Source: Limnanthes douglasii subsp. nivea
Lineage: Eukaryota; Streptophyta; Magnoliopsida; Brassicales; Limnanthaceae
Assembly: GCA_036936605.1 (NCBI GenBank)
Contig: JAUPFV010000001.1
Coordinates: 252,580,802 to 252,644,801 of the forward strand
DNA: 64,000 bases
Direction of reading: 5' to 3'
The position numbers and the translations under genes are program-made. The notes beneath the pieces are model-generated. The model had not been told where the DNA came from, did no database searches, and saw nothing but the letters and a program-made list of their open reading frames with translations. Shown in pieces: positions 11,690 through 23,258 of the stretch (positions within the stretch are counted from its first letter, which is position 1; every line of letters starts with the position of its first letter).

Positions 11690-12743
11690 TAAAACTTAAA
11701 AAACCTCTAGATAACCTATATTTCAATATTATTATTTTTATATTAACATGTTAATTTTAAAAATACTATGGTGATTACTATCAACCATACCATGATAGTT
11801 TTTTTATTAAAAACATAACTATATGCAAACAATTAATTTAGGAATATATATATTTTTATAGGTTTTTTTATTGTTCATAAATATTTTCTACTTTGTTTCT
11901 TTTCTATGAAAGAAAATCTAAATATGCTTTTATAATTTTTTTTTGTCTTTTAAAAAAAAGTAACACCCAATTTTTAGGGTTGATCTCACAATTAGTACCT
12001 AATTATGAGAGAAATTTTTGGAATTTAATCTGCAATTTTGCGAATTTTTTTATATTTGTTTAAAAATCGAGTTATCCAGGTTTAATGAATTTAAAACTTA
12101 AATTCAAGATTAATAGATTTGCTAGTTGTTTGAGTGACATTTTTCGGTGTTGATTCAATTAACTTAGTATCATTTGATTTAAAATTTTAAATTTTTAGAA
12201 TTTAACTCTAGAAGTTTATAAATATAGTTTGAGTTGAATATGAAGAAATTAGGTATTTGTAGGATATAAGGAACGAGAGAAAAGAAGATAAGTCTAGAAT
12301 AAATATTAGTTAAATACGAACATATTTTGTGTTTTTACTATATAAATGTATTAATGGTATAACAACTTGATTTTCTTAAAATTTTAAGTTTTAAATAAAT
12401 CAAGTTGTTATAAAAAAAAGTAGTTCTTTTTATTAATTTATAAAAGAAATGAATAACAAATTGACAAGGACAATAATAGGTAGTAAAAGACCAAAACGGG
12501 TCAGAGACAAATATCTTTAGTGGGAGGCAATTCCATGTGCCCACATGCGGTCGTTGTTGCTAGAGTGAGAGCCACAGTTTCTTTGACTCTCTATCCTCTC
12601 TCTCAAATCAACAACTTCGAACCAAAATATCTAAAGACTGGGACTCATGGCTATGCGATTCGATTCAAGATAATCTTTACTTTCGATTGGTCAACTTCTT
12701 AAATCGTCAGCGATCCATCTATCAATCTCGATACAAGGGAAAA

Positions 12744-15700
12744 ATGAAGGAAACCGGAGATGGGTTCGTCAGAGCAGACCAGATTGATCTCAAAAGCATC
12801 GACGAACAGCTCGAGAGACATTACAACAGAGCATTGACCTTGGAGAAGAACAACAACAGAGACGGTAGTGTCAGACCCGCCCTAACAAAAAGCACTTCAT
12901 ATAACTCCTCCACTTCCGCCGTCAATTTTGGTATCAACGGTGGCGGTTTACGGAGACAGAGGTTGGAATGGGAGATCGATCCGGTGAAGCTCGTCGTCAA
13001 AAGTATCATCGCTCGTGGCACTTTCGGTACTGTACACCGTGGTATCTACGACGGTCAAGATGTCGCCGGTACGTCATTTTTTTTCTATAACAATTAAAAA
13101 GTATGTTTTTTTTACTAATTATATACATATGTTTTGATTTGGTATGGAATTGAACTTGTTTATTGTTCCGATTCATACTCTATGGTTTTTCATTTATAAT
13201 AATTTGCTAAAATTTCTGCTTTTCTATAAATTTTACTTTAATTTTGTTAATGAACTTGATTAATTGTTTTTTTTCTGTCTTAATTGACTGTTCTATGACA
13301 CCCGTGACACACGGGTTTGTGTAAGACCTGACTGGTTACAGTCTGAACTTGATAAAGATGTTTTTCTTCTACTTCATATGATTTCTAGCTGGATGTTAAT
13401 GTATTATTATAATTAATATTATAATAAATAAGGAATATAAATAATGGTTCACATTGAAAGATTGTGCTATTAGGATAATTGAGTTTTTTTCTTTAATAAA
13501 ACAGTGATTGTAACTACAATAAACTTTTGATGATTTATAGTTAAACTACTTGATTGGGGTGAAGAGGGTCACCGGACCGACGCCGAGGTTGCGTCGTTAA
13601 GAGCTGCTTTTGCACAAGAAGTTGCTGTTTGGCATAAACTCGATCATCCTAATGTTACAAAGGTCAATTCTACCTTCACAATTATGTTAGTTTTCGTTTG
13701 TCGTTCACAATCATGTTAGCTTGTTTATCAAGAATGTAGTAACCTATTGTTTATTGGATAGTTAGTCAATTTGAAGTTACATTGTTGACCACGGCTGACC
13801 ACGGCATCGGTGTTTTCGCAAGATATACAAACCTTATGTTATAATCTTTTTCGCAAGATATACAAACCTTATGTTATAATCTTTTCTTAAGATCATCTAC
13901 CGCTAGTTGACGATGGTTTTGGCAATTTCAGTCACTTGGTGACCTAGCGTTTATCAATGAAAATTGGTCACTCTTTTTGTCATTTTTTAAGCTCCTGAAG
14001 TTTGGACTATTTCCCTAATTTCCTAACCTAAAGTATTTTGATTGAAATATTTATTAAGCCTTACTATCACTGTGGTGTTGTGATAAATTCTTTTGGCTTA
14101 CTCATTGTGCTAATTACCAAAGAATTCGCTTCTTCAAGCATTGTAGACTCTGATTTGCTAGTGAAAATATTTATTAGTTCTCATTTTCAGAAAATTATGA
14201 ATCGTGTTTGGTTTGCTAAATGATTATAAATATTGGTATTTCCAGTATAAAGTTTCATGAATCAATCATGCTCATAGCCTCATAGATTTGTCTTAAATTT
14301 CTTTGCTTTCCTTCTACTTAAGATTTAAAGATGTTTTTCTTTTACCAAAGAGGAGTTTAATTGAAGTTGTTTCTTATTTGTTTCAAATATTGCAGTTTGT
14401 AGGGGCTACAATGGGTGCATCAGGCCTTCAGCTTCAGACAGAGGACGGACAAATCGCTATGCCTAATAATATCTGCTGTGTTGTCGTCGAATATCTTCCC
14501 GGAGGCGCATTAAAATCGTATCTCATTAAAAACAGGAGAAGAAAGTTAGCTTTTAAAGTGGTTGTCCAAATTGCTCTAGATCTTGCTAGAGGGTAGCTTC
14601 CTCTCTTTTCATATTTATTTATTTTCATCTCTTCTTTACTTGCCTTTTCTTCGTTTTTATTAAGGTGTGATAAAAATTCTAGGTTGCATATTAATATACT
14701 ATGTTATAGTCTGCAGACCCTGATCCGGCATGAATTATATTTCATACCAAACAAAACCAAGTGATTAACCGGATCCAACCTAGTTATAGCCTACTTTATA
14801 GATTCTTTTATATAATTTTTAATTTTTATTCGGATTTTACGGTCAGATTTATGACTTGGATAGATCATTTTCAGTATCCAAGTCTGACCGGTTTGTTTAG
14901 CTGTTCAACCTCAAGCCCAACCGAGATTACAGTTCGGATGATGCTTCTTTGACCAAATCCTGATTTTGGAAATAAGATTAATGTCATTATCAATTTTTTT
15001 TGCAGATTGGACAGGATTTTCCCAACTCTAATTCGTATATCCAAATAAGAAACAAGATTTAGCTAATCGACAAGGTGACTTTGTTTTATGTAGGTTGAGT
15101 TATCTGCATTCACAGAAGATTGTTCACAGGGATGTTAAGACAGAGAACATGCTATTGGACAAGACACGCACACTAAAAATCGCTGACTTTGGGGTTGCTC
15201 GTGTGGAGGCATCGAATCCTAATGACATGACTGGGGAGACCGGGACTCTTGGTTATATGGCTCCGGAGGTATAAGTGCTACATTATTGTTTTGTCTGTTT
15301 CATCTCATTCAAGTTGTCTTTGTCGGAATTTCCATCACGATCGGTAGAAAGATTCCGTATCTTAGGGACCAGGTGGACAAAGTTTTGTAGCGAACGACAG
15401 CATATCATATCCAAGTTTTGGACAAATATGGATGTTCCATCCCAAACCTGGTTTTAATTCATTCAAACAAGATCCTATCTTGTCTAAACCAGTTTTTGTA
15501 ATTTTTAATTTTTACGTTTTAAATGTTGATCACGATCACAGTGTGGGACCCAGATTGATCACATTTTAATATTCGAATGTGACCAGTTGGTCTGAACGTC
15601 CGAAACTGGACCGGACCCGCATTTTAAATAACCCGATTTTTCTTTTGCCAAAAATTTGGATTTTAACGGGAGTCGTGTTTGTACTTGATTTTCTACGGAC

Positions 15701-16635
15701 CGCACAAAACTGGGGAGTCATGTCAGTCAAGATTCGTTCCAGTCTTATGAGTCACGGTCTCGAATGGATTATCAGGAGTAGTTGGTGATCTTTTGAACTG
15801 GCTGGCTGCAGGTTCTTAATGGTAATCCATATAACCGGAAATGCGATGTGTATAGTTTCGGGATCTGCTTATGGGAGATATATTGTTGTGATATGCCTTA
15901 TCCTGACCTTACCTTCTCAGAAGTTACTTCAGCTGTTGTTCGTCAGGTGATGTGTTTATAGATTCTTGTCTTTGTTTGTTTGTTCGTTTGGTGCATGGGG
16001 TATAAGCTAAAAAGACATAAAAGTTAATATAGTTTTCAAGAAAAAGCTAAAGTTTCCTTCATGCATTGAAAGAAGCTCATGCTTACCTGACGGCATAATA
16101 CCATAGATATAAACCAAAACACACATTTTAAGCAGTTTGAGCTAGAAAATAGTTGAAAAAGAGTCGATCAATGAAATACTTCGGTTTCAGTATTAGTCTA
16201 ATTGTATTAATATCATAATGGGTCCTCTGACCGGTTTGAGGAATTCGACCCCGAAAAGGTAATATCACTAGTCTTATGGACAAGGGGTGTCAAATTTTTT
16301 AATATCAAGTTTCTAAAGCTGTTAGCCCAAACTTTCGTAAACCCAAAAAGTCTGGGAACAATAGAGAATTTTGCATTCATTTTGCTTTGCATTGCCCTCT
16401 TACTGTGTTTATCGGTTTGAAACCGCAGAACCTAAGACCAGATATACCACGATGTTGCCCGAGTGCACTAGCCAACGTGATGAAGCGATGCTGGGATGCT
16501 AACCCTGATAAAAGACCTGAGATGGACGAGGCAGTTTCCATGTTGGAAGCCATCGACACCTCAAAAGGCGGAGGCATGATTCCGGTCGATCAACAACAGA
16601 GTTGTTTCTGCTTTACTAGGTACCGTGGCCCGTAA
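12744..16635 (+). CDS. Raf-like Ser/Thr/Tyr protein kinase (STY13/MRK1-like), 6 exons
   Basis: Exons: 12744-13068, 13541-13662, 14396-14592, 15094-15268, 15812-15946, 16429-16635; all five introns are GT-AG. The coding sequence is 1161 bp (386 aa) with no stop. The N-terminus (GDGFVRADQIDLKSID) and C-terminus (CFCFTRYRGP) match plant group-C Raf-like MAPKKKs such as Arabidopsis MRK1. Kinase motifs in order: glycine loop RGTFGTVHRG, the VAVKLLDW lysine formed across intron 1, catalytic loop HRDVKTEN, DFGVAR, GYMAPE, and DVYSFG. It should be a cytosolic kinase that phosphorylates Ser/Thr and possibly Tyr; its substrate cannot be read. ATG 12744 is chosen because the upstream in-frame start at 12687 is TTG. 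It is the only intact host gene here, with transposon DNA on both sides. Confidence 0.95.
13816..13885 (+). repeat. 35-bp tandem duplication in kinase intron 2
   Basis: Two copies, essentially identical, of a 35-bp unit starting TCGCAAGATATACAAACC lie head to tail (13816-13850 and 13851-13885). They are within intron 2 and do not touch splice sites. The near-perfect identity suggests a recent duplication. Confidence 0.9.
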
Positions 16636-17160
16636 ACTAAATTTTTAGAACCCGTTTAAAACCAAAGTACTATTATTTTCCAAAGTTCCTTATTTATGAA
16701 CCAAACCAAGCTGGAGAAAAACAACCGGTGGTATAATTTCAACCATGTACAGCATTTTTTTTCCAGTTATTCTTCTGATTGTTGCTTGAAGTTTTCTTGT
16801 GTATTTAGCTACACTATTATGAGGTTTAGCTACTTACAGTTTCATTTGTAAGATCGATATTTATACAATAATACTTTTGAACCAAATATTATTCTGATTA
16901 CTATTAATCTTTTGAGAACGAACATTACTTATGAATCAAAATCTTTATCGACATTTAGAGTTTTAAGATATATTTATACTAAGTTGTCGGTTCCCAATCA
17001 TTCAAGGGCAAGACCCAATTTTCGATTTTTGAAATATTAAATATGAAATGATCATATAACTACCATGATATAAAAATTTCAATTTCAGCTTTAAACTCAT
17101 TCTACCTCTTTTTTTCACCTACCCATCTTTCTAACATTAACCATAAAAACGGAGAAATAA
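16636..17160 (+). other. Kinase 3' flank
   Basis: AT-rich sequence with the likely 3' untranslated region. No clear gene or mobile element was seen. Confidence 0.5.
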
Positions 17161-17188
17161 AAAAATTCTCCAAATCTCTTCTGTATCA

Positions 17189-18096
17189 TGGATTTGAGTG
17201 ACATCAATCTCGAAGATTTTCGTTTGGAAGATTTTCGTGAGCCACTAACTAACTATCTACAAACAGGAGTTGAGATAATTTTTAACATATTTGGACTTCT
17301 AACATTAAATTCACATGGTTTCATGCGTGCCGATGTACGTTAGAACGCAAGAACACGCGTGAAAGATGAAAAATTGCGCAAGAACATGCGTGGATTTACG
17401 AAAATCGCGTGTACTGTTCAGCGTAATTTTGTCAAATCAATGCACCATTCAGTGCTGAATTTTGTCAAATCCAGACACGATTTCATGCAGAATTTTGTCA
17501 AATCAAGAAAAAATTTCATACCGAATTCTGCCAACTCAAGGCACACTATTTCATGCTGAAATTTGTAATTTCGATGTTTAAAATCTGTACGGATTTATTT
17601 TTAATTGAATGAGATATTTTGTTGTAAATGAATTTGTTTATTGAATGAGTTATTTTGCGTAAAATAGTTTGTTGTTAATTGGACTATGTTGAAATTTGTT
17701 TTAATTGAATTAATTATGATCTTGTAGTAACTTCTTTCATGCATTACGTAGAGACCGGAACAAACACCATGTTCAATGACCGATTACATTAGCATTTTTA
17801 CTATGGAAAGTTTTTACACGGAAGCCGAGTTGGTTGTATGGGTTAATACGAAAAGCCTAAAATTAGGGTTCATTATTTTGGTCGATAAAGATGACGATGG
17901 TTGTAAAAACGACAAAAATCCAAGACTATATTTTAAGTGTGAGAGGCACGGTGTATACAAACATAAGCCCAAATCAGAGATTGTGAAGAAGCGCCGAAAG
18001 TGCTCATCGAAAAAATTTGGTTGTCCATTTATGTTGAGGGGAAAGTTGGTCTTAGAACTACCCGGATTATCCGTTCATGTGGTTGTCCGATCATAA
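17189..18096 (+). pseudogene. FAR1/MULE-transposase-like N-terminal remnant
   Basis: An ATG at 17189 opens a short acidic peptide (DLSDINLEDF...). After a repeat-bearing stretch, 17776-18096 encodes about 100 residues with the C-x-H ... Cys-Pro pattern of the FAR1-type zinc-binding domain found at the N-terminus of MULE transposases and FAR1-related proteins (YFKCERHGVYKHKP, then RRKCSSKKFGCPF). The rest of the transposase is missing; 3' to it come low-complexity AATATAAACC repeats and then Cop-1. It is probably a decayed Mutator-like element. No terminal inverted repeats were identified, so it could instead be a host FAR1 fragment. Confidence 0.5.
17410..17560 (+). repeat. Imperfect tandem repeats built on AATTTTGTCAAATC
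   Basis: About four units of 36-40 bp share '(g)aattttgtcaaatc(a/c)' followed by 'atttcatgc' or a variant. Degraded sequence with similar words occurs on the other side of Cop-1 (23730-23960), which suggests both belonged to one locus before Cop-1 inserted. Confidence 0.55.
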
Positions 18097-18318
18097 ACAA
18101 ATATACAATATAAACATAAACTAATGCATTCAATATAGCCAATATAAACCAATAACCAATAAATTCAACCCCTACATCAAATAAATAAACAATATAAACC
18201 AATTAACCAATATAAACCTAAATCAATGTATTCAACCTAAACCAATAACCATAGGCTAAACCAATGCATTCAACCTAAACCAATAAATATAACACTAACC
18301 ACATTATAACACATAATT
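18097..18318. repeat. Low-complexity AAACCAATAA repeats
   Basis: Diverged short repeats of the type 'aatataaaccaataacc' and 'attcaacctaaacc' fill this stretch up to the target-site duplicate of Cop-1. No coding potential. Confidence 0.7.
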
Positions 18319-18323
18319 ATAAC

Positions 18324-18578
18324 TGTTAAAAAACAAAGAGAGAAGTAGCCCGCAGGAAGCGACTAGGGTTTCGTGTTTATTAGAAAATGTTCCTTTTTGT
18401 ATTGAACTATTTTTTTATAATGCAAACCTAAGTAAGGATCTCAATATACAGAGAACTTAGAGGCATATACAAGGAAACTTAATACACTGAATATTCTAAC
18501 AATATCCAAACATGACAAACATTTTTAATACTATACAACGTGAATGTGTTACATGCTAGCGCACTGAATATTCTAACA
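18324..18578 (-). repeat. 3' LTR of Cop-1
   Basis: 255 bp. The adjacent internal sequence CTCCCCCTCAAGTTG is the complement of the polypurine tract that also encodes the end of the polyprotein. By eye it is about 95% identical to the right LTR, which has an extra 18 bp or so near its end. Confidence 0.92.
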
Positions 18579-21500
18579 CTCCCCCTCAAGTTGTGTAGTG
18601 GGATTACCAATACCCAACTTGGATAAAACTGATTCGAATGTTCTTGTAGCAACCGCTTTTGTCAGGATGTCTGTCAGTTGGTCTTTGGATCTAACAAACG
18701 GAAGTTCGACTGTCCCATCTTAAATCTTTTCTTTTATGAAATGCCTATCTATTTCAACGTGCTTTGTTCTATCGTGATGTACCAGGTTCTCTGAAATTTT
18801 AATTGCAGCTTTATTATCGCACATTAACTGAGTTGGACACTTCAGAGGGGATCCGATTTCTTTCATTATCTTCTTTAACAAAAGTATATTGGTAATCCCC
18901 TTAACAATTCCTCTAAATTCTGATTCAACACTTGACAGTGATACTACTTTCTATTTCTGACTCCTCTAAGTCACCAAGTTACCTCCAAGAAGAGTAAAGT
19001 AGCCAGCAGTTGATCGCTTGTCATTAGGATTCCCTCCCCAATCAGCATCTGTGAATACTTCAACATCAAAGTGTCCATTTTTCTTAAAAATTATGCCTCT
19101 TCCTGGTGTGCCTTTGAGATATCAAATAATCCTCATTACTGCCTCCATATGGTGTTCCTGAGGATGATGCATGAACTGGCTAACTACTCCCACTGCGTAT
19201 GCAATGTCGGGTCGAGTGTGAGCCATGTAAATCAATTTCCCCACCAACCTTCGGTACCTTTCTTTATTCGCTGGTCTGGCCCCTTCAATTATCTTTAGTT
19301 TGTGATTCACAACCATAGGAGTTTCATTTGGTTTGCAATCCACCATGCCAACTTCAGCTAATAAATCCAATATATATTTCCGTTGGGAGATATAAATCCC
19401 TCCTCTTGACCTAAGAACCTCGATTCCTAGGAAATACTTTAATCCCCCAAGGTCTTTCATTTCGAACTCCTTGAAGAGGTTTTTCCTAAGAGAGCAAAAT
19501 TCTTCTTCGTCATTCCCGTTATAATCATATCGTCGACATATATTATAAGACAAGTGACTAATTCTCCTCTCTTTTTTTAAAACAAGGTATGATCCCCATT
19601 ACTCTGTTTGTAACTATACTGCTTCATTGGCATTGTAAATCTCCCAAACCAATCACGAGGAGACTGTTTGAGCCCATATAATGCCTTTTTCAGTTTACAT
19701 ACCTCATTTTCTTGAAAACCATCAGAGAACCCTGGTGGGGGTTCCATATATACCTCTTTTTCCAAGTCTCCACGTAAGAAAGAATTCTTTACATCAAATT
19801 GATGAAGAGACCAATCTTTATTCGCGGCTATTGAAAGTAAAACTCTGATAGTGTCAATCTTTGCAACCGGAGAGAACGTTTCAGAGTAGTCTATACCATA
19901 TGTTTGTGTATATCCTTTGGCAACCAATCTTGCCTTGTGTTGCTCAATGGTGCCATCAGATTTATATTTTATATTGAATACCCATCTACACCCGACTGCT
20001 TTCTTCCCTTGTGGTAACACACAATTCTCTCATGTACCATTCCTTTTTAGAGCTTCCATTTCGGTATTCATTGCCTCATGCCATTCAGTCATCTTCTTAG
20101 CTTCTTGAGCCATTTTAGGAATTTGTTCAGAGAGAATAGTACCTAAAAATGCCTTTGCAATCTTCGTCATTCCTTTCCTGTCCGTTTTTACCAGATATGT
20201 AGAAGCAAGATGAACGTGTTCTGGTGAATACAGGTCAGGAGGAACACCTCTATTTTTTCTTGGGGGAAGAACCGGAGTTTGAGTTTTAACAAATGAACTT
20301 CCTGAAATGTCATGGTCAGTGTATTTTGTGAATTATGACATTGTAAATTGTTTACCTCTTGATGGAAATTTTCTTCAGCTGATTCACTGGTAGTATCCCT
20401 GACATTTATTTTTTGTTGGACATTATCTTCGGGAGAATAATTGGTGGTAAGAACTGTCTCGTCAGTCTCCTTTATGTTGGAAGAGGCGTGTTCGGTGGCA
20501 CCATCTACCGACTCTGTCGGCACATCCTCAAAGTAACTTTCATATAACAACCAGTCGAGTGATTCACTTACTTTCTCCCCCTGTGCACGAGATTGGTGGT
20601 CAAAAAAATAATCGAATTCTAAGAAGTCACAGTCCATGGTGACATTGATTCGCCGAGTAACCGAATTGCAAAACCGATATCCCATTTGATGAACACTGTA
20701 CCCAGCGAATACATACTTTTCAACACATGGATTAAGTTTGTTTCGACTAGTTTTAGGGATATGAACAAACACCAAACAACCAAAGACACGAGGTGGTAAG
20801 GTCATAATAGATGGAATTGTAACTTGGGTGGCAAGCACTTGTAATGGAGTTTTATTTCCTAAACATCGGGTTGGTAGACGATTTGCAAGATACGTAGCTG
20901 TAGCAAGAGCTTCTGGCCAAAGAGAATGAGGAACTCTAGATTCAATCATAATAGCACGAGTTTTTTCAAGTAAAGTATGATTTTTTCTTTATGAAGTACC
21001 GTTTTGTTGAGGTGTGTTTGGACAAGTGGTTTGATGGATAAGACCATTTGTTTTGAAAAAATCATGCATTGTTTGGTTGACAAACTCTGTTCCATTATCA
21101 GAACGGAAAATCTGTATATATTTTTTCAAATTGAGTCAAAATCATTTTGTAAAAACAAACAAATATTTCTGGTACTTCCGATTTATGTTTCATGAAGTAT
21201 ATCCAAGTCATTCTTGAGAAATTATCCACAAATAAAACAAAGTATCTGATTTGATTGTTAGTGGAATTTGGTGCTGGACCTCAAACATCAGAATGGATTA
21301 GCAAAAAAGCATAATCAACTCTAGTATTACTTTGATTAAATGAGACCCTACGATTTTTTGCAAGAATGCAGGTTTCACATTTCTCATGAATGTAATTATT
21401 CAAAAAAGCTAGGAAATAAACTTTTAAGATAGCTAAAAGAAGGATGACCAAGTCGTCGATTCCATAACCAAAGTTTCCTTTCAGTTGTTCCGTGAGCAAG

Positions 21501-22204
21501 CATGGCATGCCCCTTATGAACTACCTCATCAACATAATAGAGACCTTCTTGTTTAGTACCACGCCCAATGATCTCCTTCGTACGAGTGTCCTGTAAAATA
21601 CAAAAAAATAGATACATAAGAACCACACAGTTGAGTTGTTTTGTCACTTGACTAATAGATAATAACTTTAAGGATAGTGAAAGAATGTAGATGCAGTTTT
21701 TAATTTCCATTTTTCCGAAAAAATAATTGAACCTCCCCCTTTGACTTCACAAATTTCTTCACTTGCACTCTCAATATGGGACTTTTTTGGATATGACATG
21801 TCACCAAAATCTTTAGGATCATAAGACATGGTGTCTGTAGCCCCGCAATCAAAGATCCAATTCATTGATTTCTCAAACCCTTTACCTCCAAGTTTTTCAT
21901 AGGAGTTCGCCGCCATGCCTCCAAAACCAGTGTCACTTCCTTGCTCATTTTTAGTCGGATCTTCACCGTCACTTGTAGACGAAGCCCGTTTGACATTAGA
22001 TCTGAAACGCTGGTTATTTTTCTCCTTATGACCGTCCTCCCACCATTCTGGATAGCCAACCAGCTGGAAACATGTCTCTTTAGTGTGTTTCTTCATCCCA
22101 GAATGAGTGCAATACAACTTGGATTTATCTTTTTTCTCTTTGGATCCGAATTTAAACCTTTGTGCAGAATATATAACACCCAAACCCATTCTAATTTCAA
22201 TCAA
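18579..22204 (-). pseudogene. Pol of Cop-1 (protease, integrase, RT, RNase H), frameshifted
   Basis: Reading right to left: a zinc knuckle (CTHSGMKKHTKETC, near 22110) and protease site (WIFDCGATDTM, with D-C-G for the usual D-S/T-G, near 21855); the GAG-pre-integrase segment (LWNRRLGHPSFSYL, near 21450); the integrase C-terminal half (LWPEALATATYLANRLP, near 20900); RT from about 20020 (FSPVAKIDTIRVLL, FDVKNSFLRGDLEKEVYMEPP); the YVDD motif in a shifted frame at 19520-19535; and RNase H up to 18579, where PTTQLEGE is read through the polypurine tract. At least five frame breaks are present. The enzymes would copy and integrate the element. Confidence 0.9.
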
Positions 22205-22222
22205 GTCACTATTGCAAGAACT

Positions 22223-22939
22223 TTATTTTAGTATATTAAGCCAGGCCATTTCCCTTCGTATTGTAGCATATGCTATTTCCACGGAAGGAAGAGGATCCTT
22301 TTTCAGATTATCTCTCTTGACTGGTTCCAGCTTGTCATTAATCGCTATTAGCAATTGATAGTGTCTTTGTTCTTGAGTCTTCTTATTGTAGATATGAATG
22401 TCTTCTGGGTCTTTCATAGGGTTCGGATCTCGCCTATCTATAGACATCCAGATTTTTTGCAGTTTGTTCCACAAGTCTTCTAGTGTATCAGATCCTTGCC
22501 TTAATGAATTAGCCCTCTTATGAAGGTCAAACACCTGTAACGAATCTTTACCAGAACTGTATGTGGTGGCTAACCCATCCCAGAGGGCTTTTGTAGTGGG
22601 ATATTGCGAGACATTATTCACCAAGCTGGATTCAAGATTCTCGATAATCCATGTGAAAACACATTGATCATCTTGTTCCCACCTTGTATACGTGTTGTTA
22701 GTTTTGGATGGAGGTGTCGGCTCCCCTGTAATGTGAGAACCTCTCCCCCTTCCCCTAATTTCTTTCTTCATCAGGTTTGCCCATAGGGCATAGTTTTCAC
22801 CACCGAGTTTAATCCCTAGGGATAAATTCTCGGGGTTAGTTGTTTGTTGTTGTGTTCTGAGACCATTTCTCAGAATGGCAGCAATCTGCATTGTTAATTC
22901 ATCAGGGATTTGACTGACCACGACTTCATTGCCAACCAT
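22223..22939 (-). CDS. Gag of Cop-1 (238 aa, UBN2-type)
   Basis: An ATG-initiated frame begins just inside the 5' LTR. It contains the copia Gag signatures GGENYALWANLMKKEIRGRG and a C-terminal helical region with LEDLWNKLQKIW. It would form the particle shell. The frame stops before the zinc knuckle, which lies in the next frame, so Gag and Pol are now uncoupled by a frame break near 22205-22222. Confidence 0.85.
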   Translation of the reverse strand: MVGNEVVVSQIPDELTMQIAAILRNGLRTQQQTTNPENLSLGIKLGGENYALWANLMKKEIRGRGRGSHITGEPTPPSKTNNTYTRWEQDDQCVFTWIIENLESSLVNNVSQYPTTKALWDGLATTYSSGKDSLQVFDLHKRANSLRQGSDTLEDLWNKLQKIWMSIDRRDPNPMKDPEDIHIYNKKTQEQRHYQLLIAINDKLEPVKRDNLKKDPLPSVEIAYATIRREMAWLNILK

Positions 22940-22977
22940 CTTTGTTGAGGATGTTCAGAATTCCCAGAATCACACGT

Positions 22978-22989
22978 GCTTTGATACCA
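22978..22989 (-). other. Primer binding site of Cop-1 (initiator tRNA-Met)
   Basis: On the minus strand the sequence directly after the LTR reads TGGTATCAAAGC, one base different from the standard plant copia site TGGTATCAGAGC complementary to initiator tRNA-Met. It directly abuts the LTR end. Confidence 0.85.
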
Positions 22990-23253
22990 TGTTAAAAAAC
23001 AAAGAGAGAAGTAGCCGCAGGAAGCGGGTAGGGTTTTGTGTTTATTAGAAAATGTTCCTTTTTGTATTGACCTATTTTTTTATAATGCAAACCCAAGTAA
23101 GTCTCTCAATATATAGAGAACTTAGACAAGGAAACTTAATACACTGAATATTCTAACAATATCCACATATGACAAACCTTTTTAATACTATGCAGCGTGA
23201 ATGTGTTACATGCTAGCGCACTAAAAACATGTTATTGCGTGAATATTCTAGCA
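22990..23253 (-). repeat. 5' LTR of Cop-1
   Basis: 264 bp, TG...CA ends, partner of 18324-18578. Confidence 0.92.
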
Positions 23254-23258
23254 ATAAC

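Larger units (their letters stand above)
9950..12743. other. Intergenic region upstream of the kinase gene
   Basis: No convincing gene is present. Short minus-strand frames at 10208-10859 have no domain I recognise and may be remnants of an older element. Two imperfect 80-bp units and a TA microsatellite are listed separately. From about 11700 the DNA is very AT-rich. CT-rich sequence at 12570-12610 is likely leader of the kinase mRNA. Confidence 0.6.
18319..23258 (-). mobile_element. Ty1/copia retrotransposon Cop-1 with TSD ATAAC
   Basis: The element occupies 18324-23253 (4930 bp), flanked by the exact 5-bp duplicate ATAAC (18319-18323 and 23254-23258). LTRs of 255 and 264 bp start TGTTAAAAAAC and end TAACA/TAGCA. 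Coding order on the minus strand is Gag, zinc knuckle/protease, integrase, RT, RNase H, i.e. copia order. The compact size resembles the Ale/Retrofit group, but I cannot settle the lineage. It inserted into the FAR1/MULE-like remnant locus. Pol has several frameshifts, so it is no longer autonomous. Confidence 0.95.

Noticed and set aside
12687..12743. Longer kinase N-terminus starting at 12687
   Set aside because: The codon there is TTG; the ATG at 12744 begins the segment conserved in the family.
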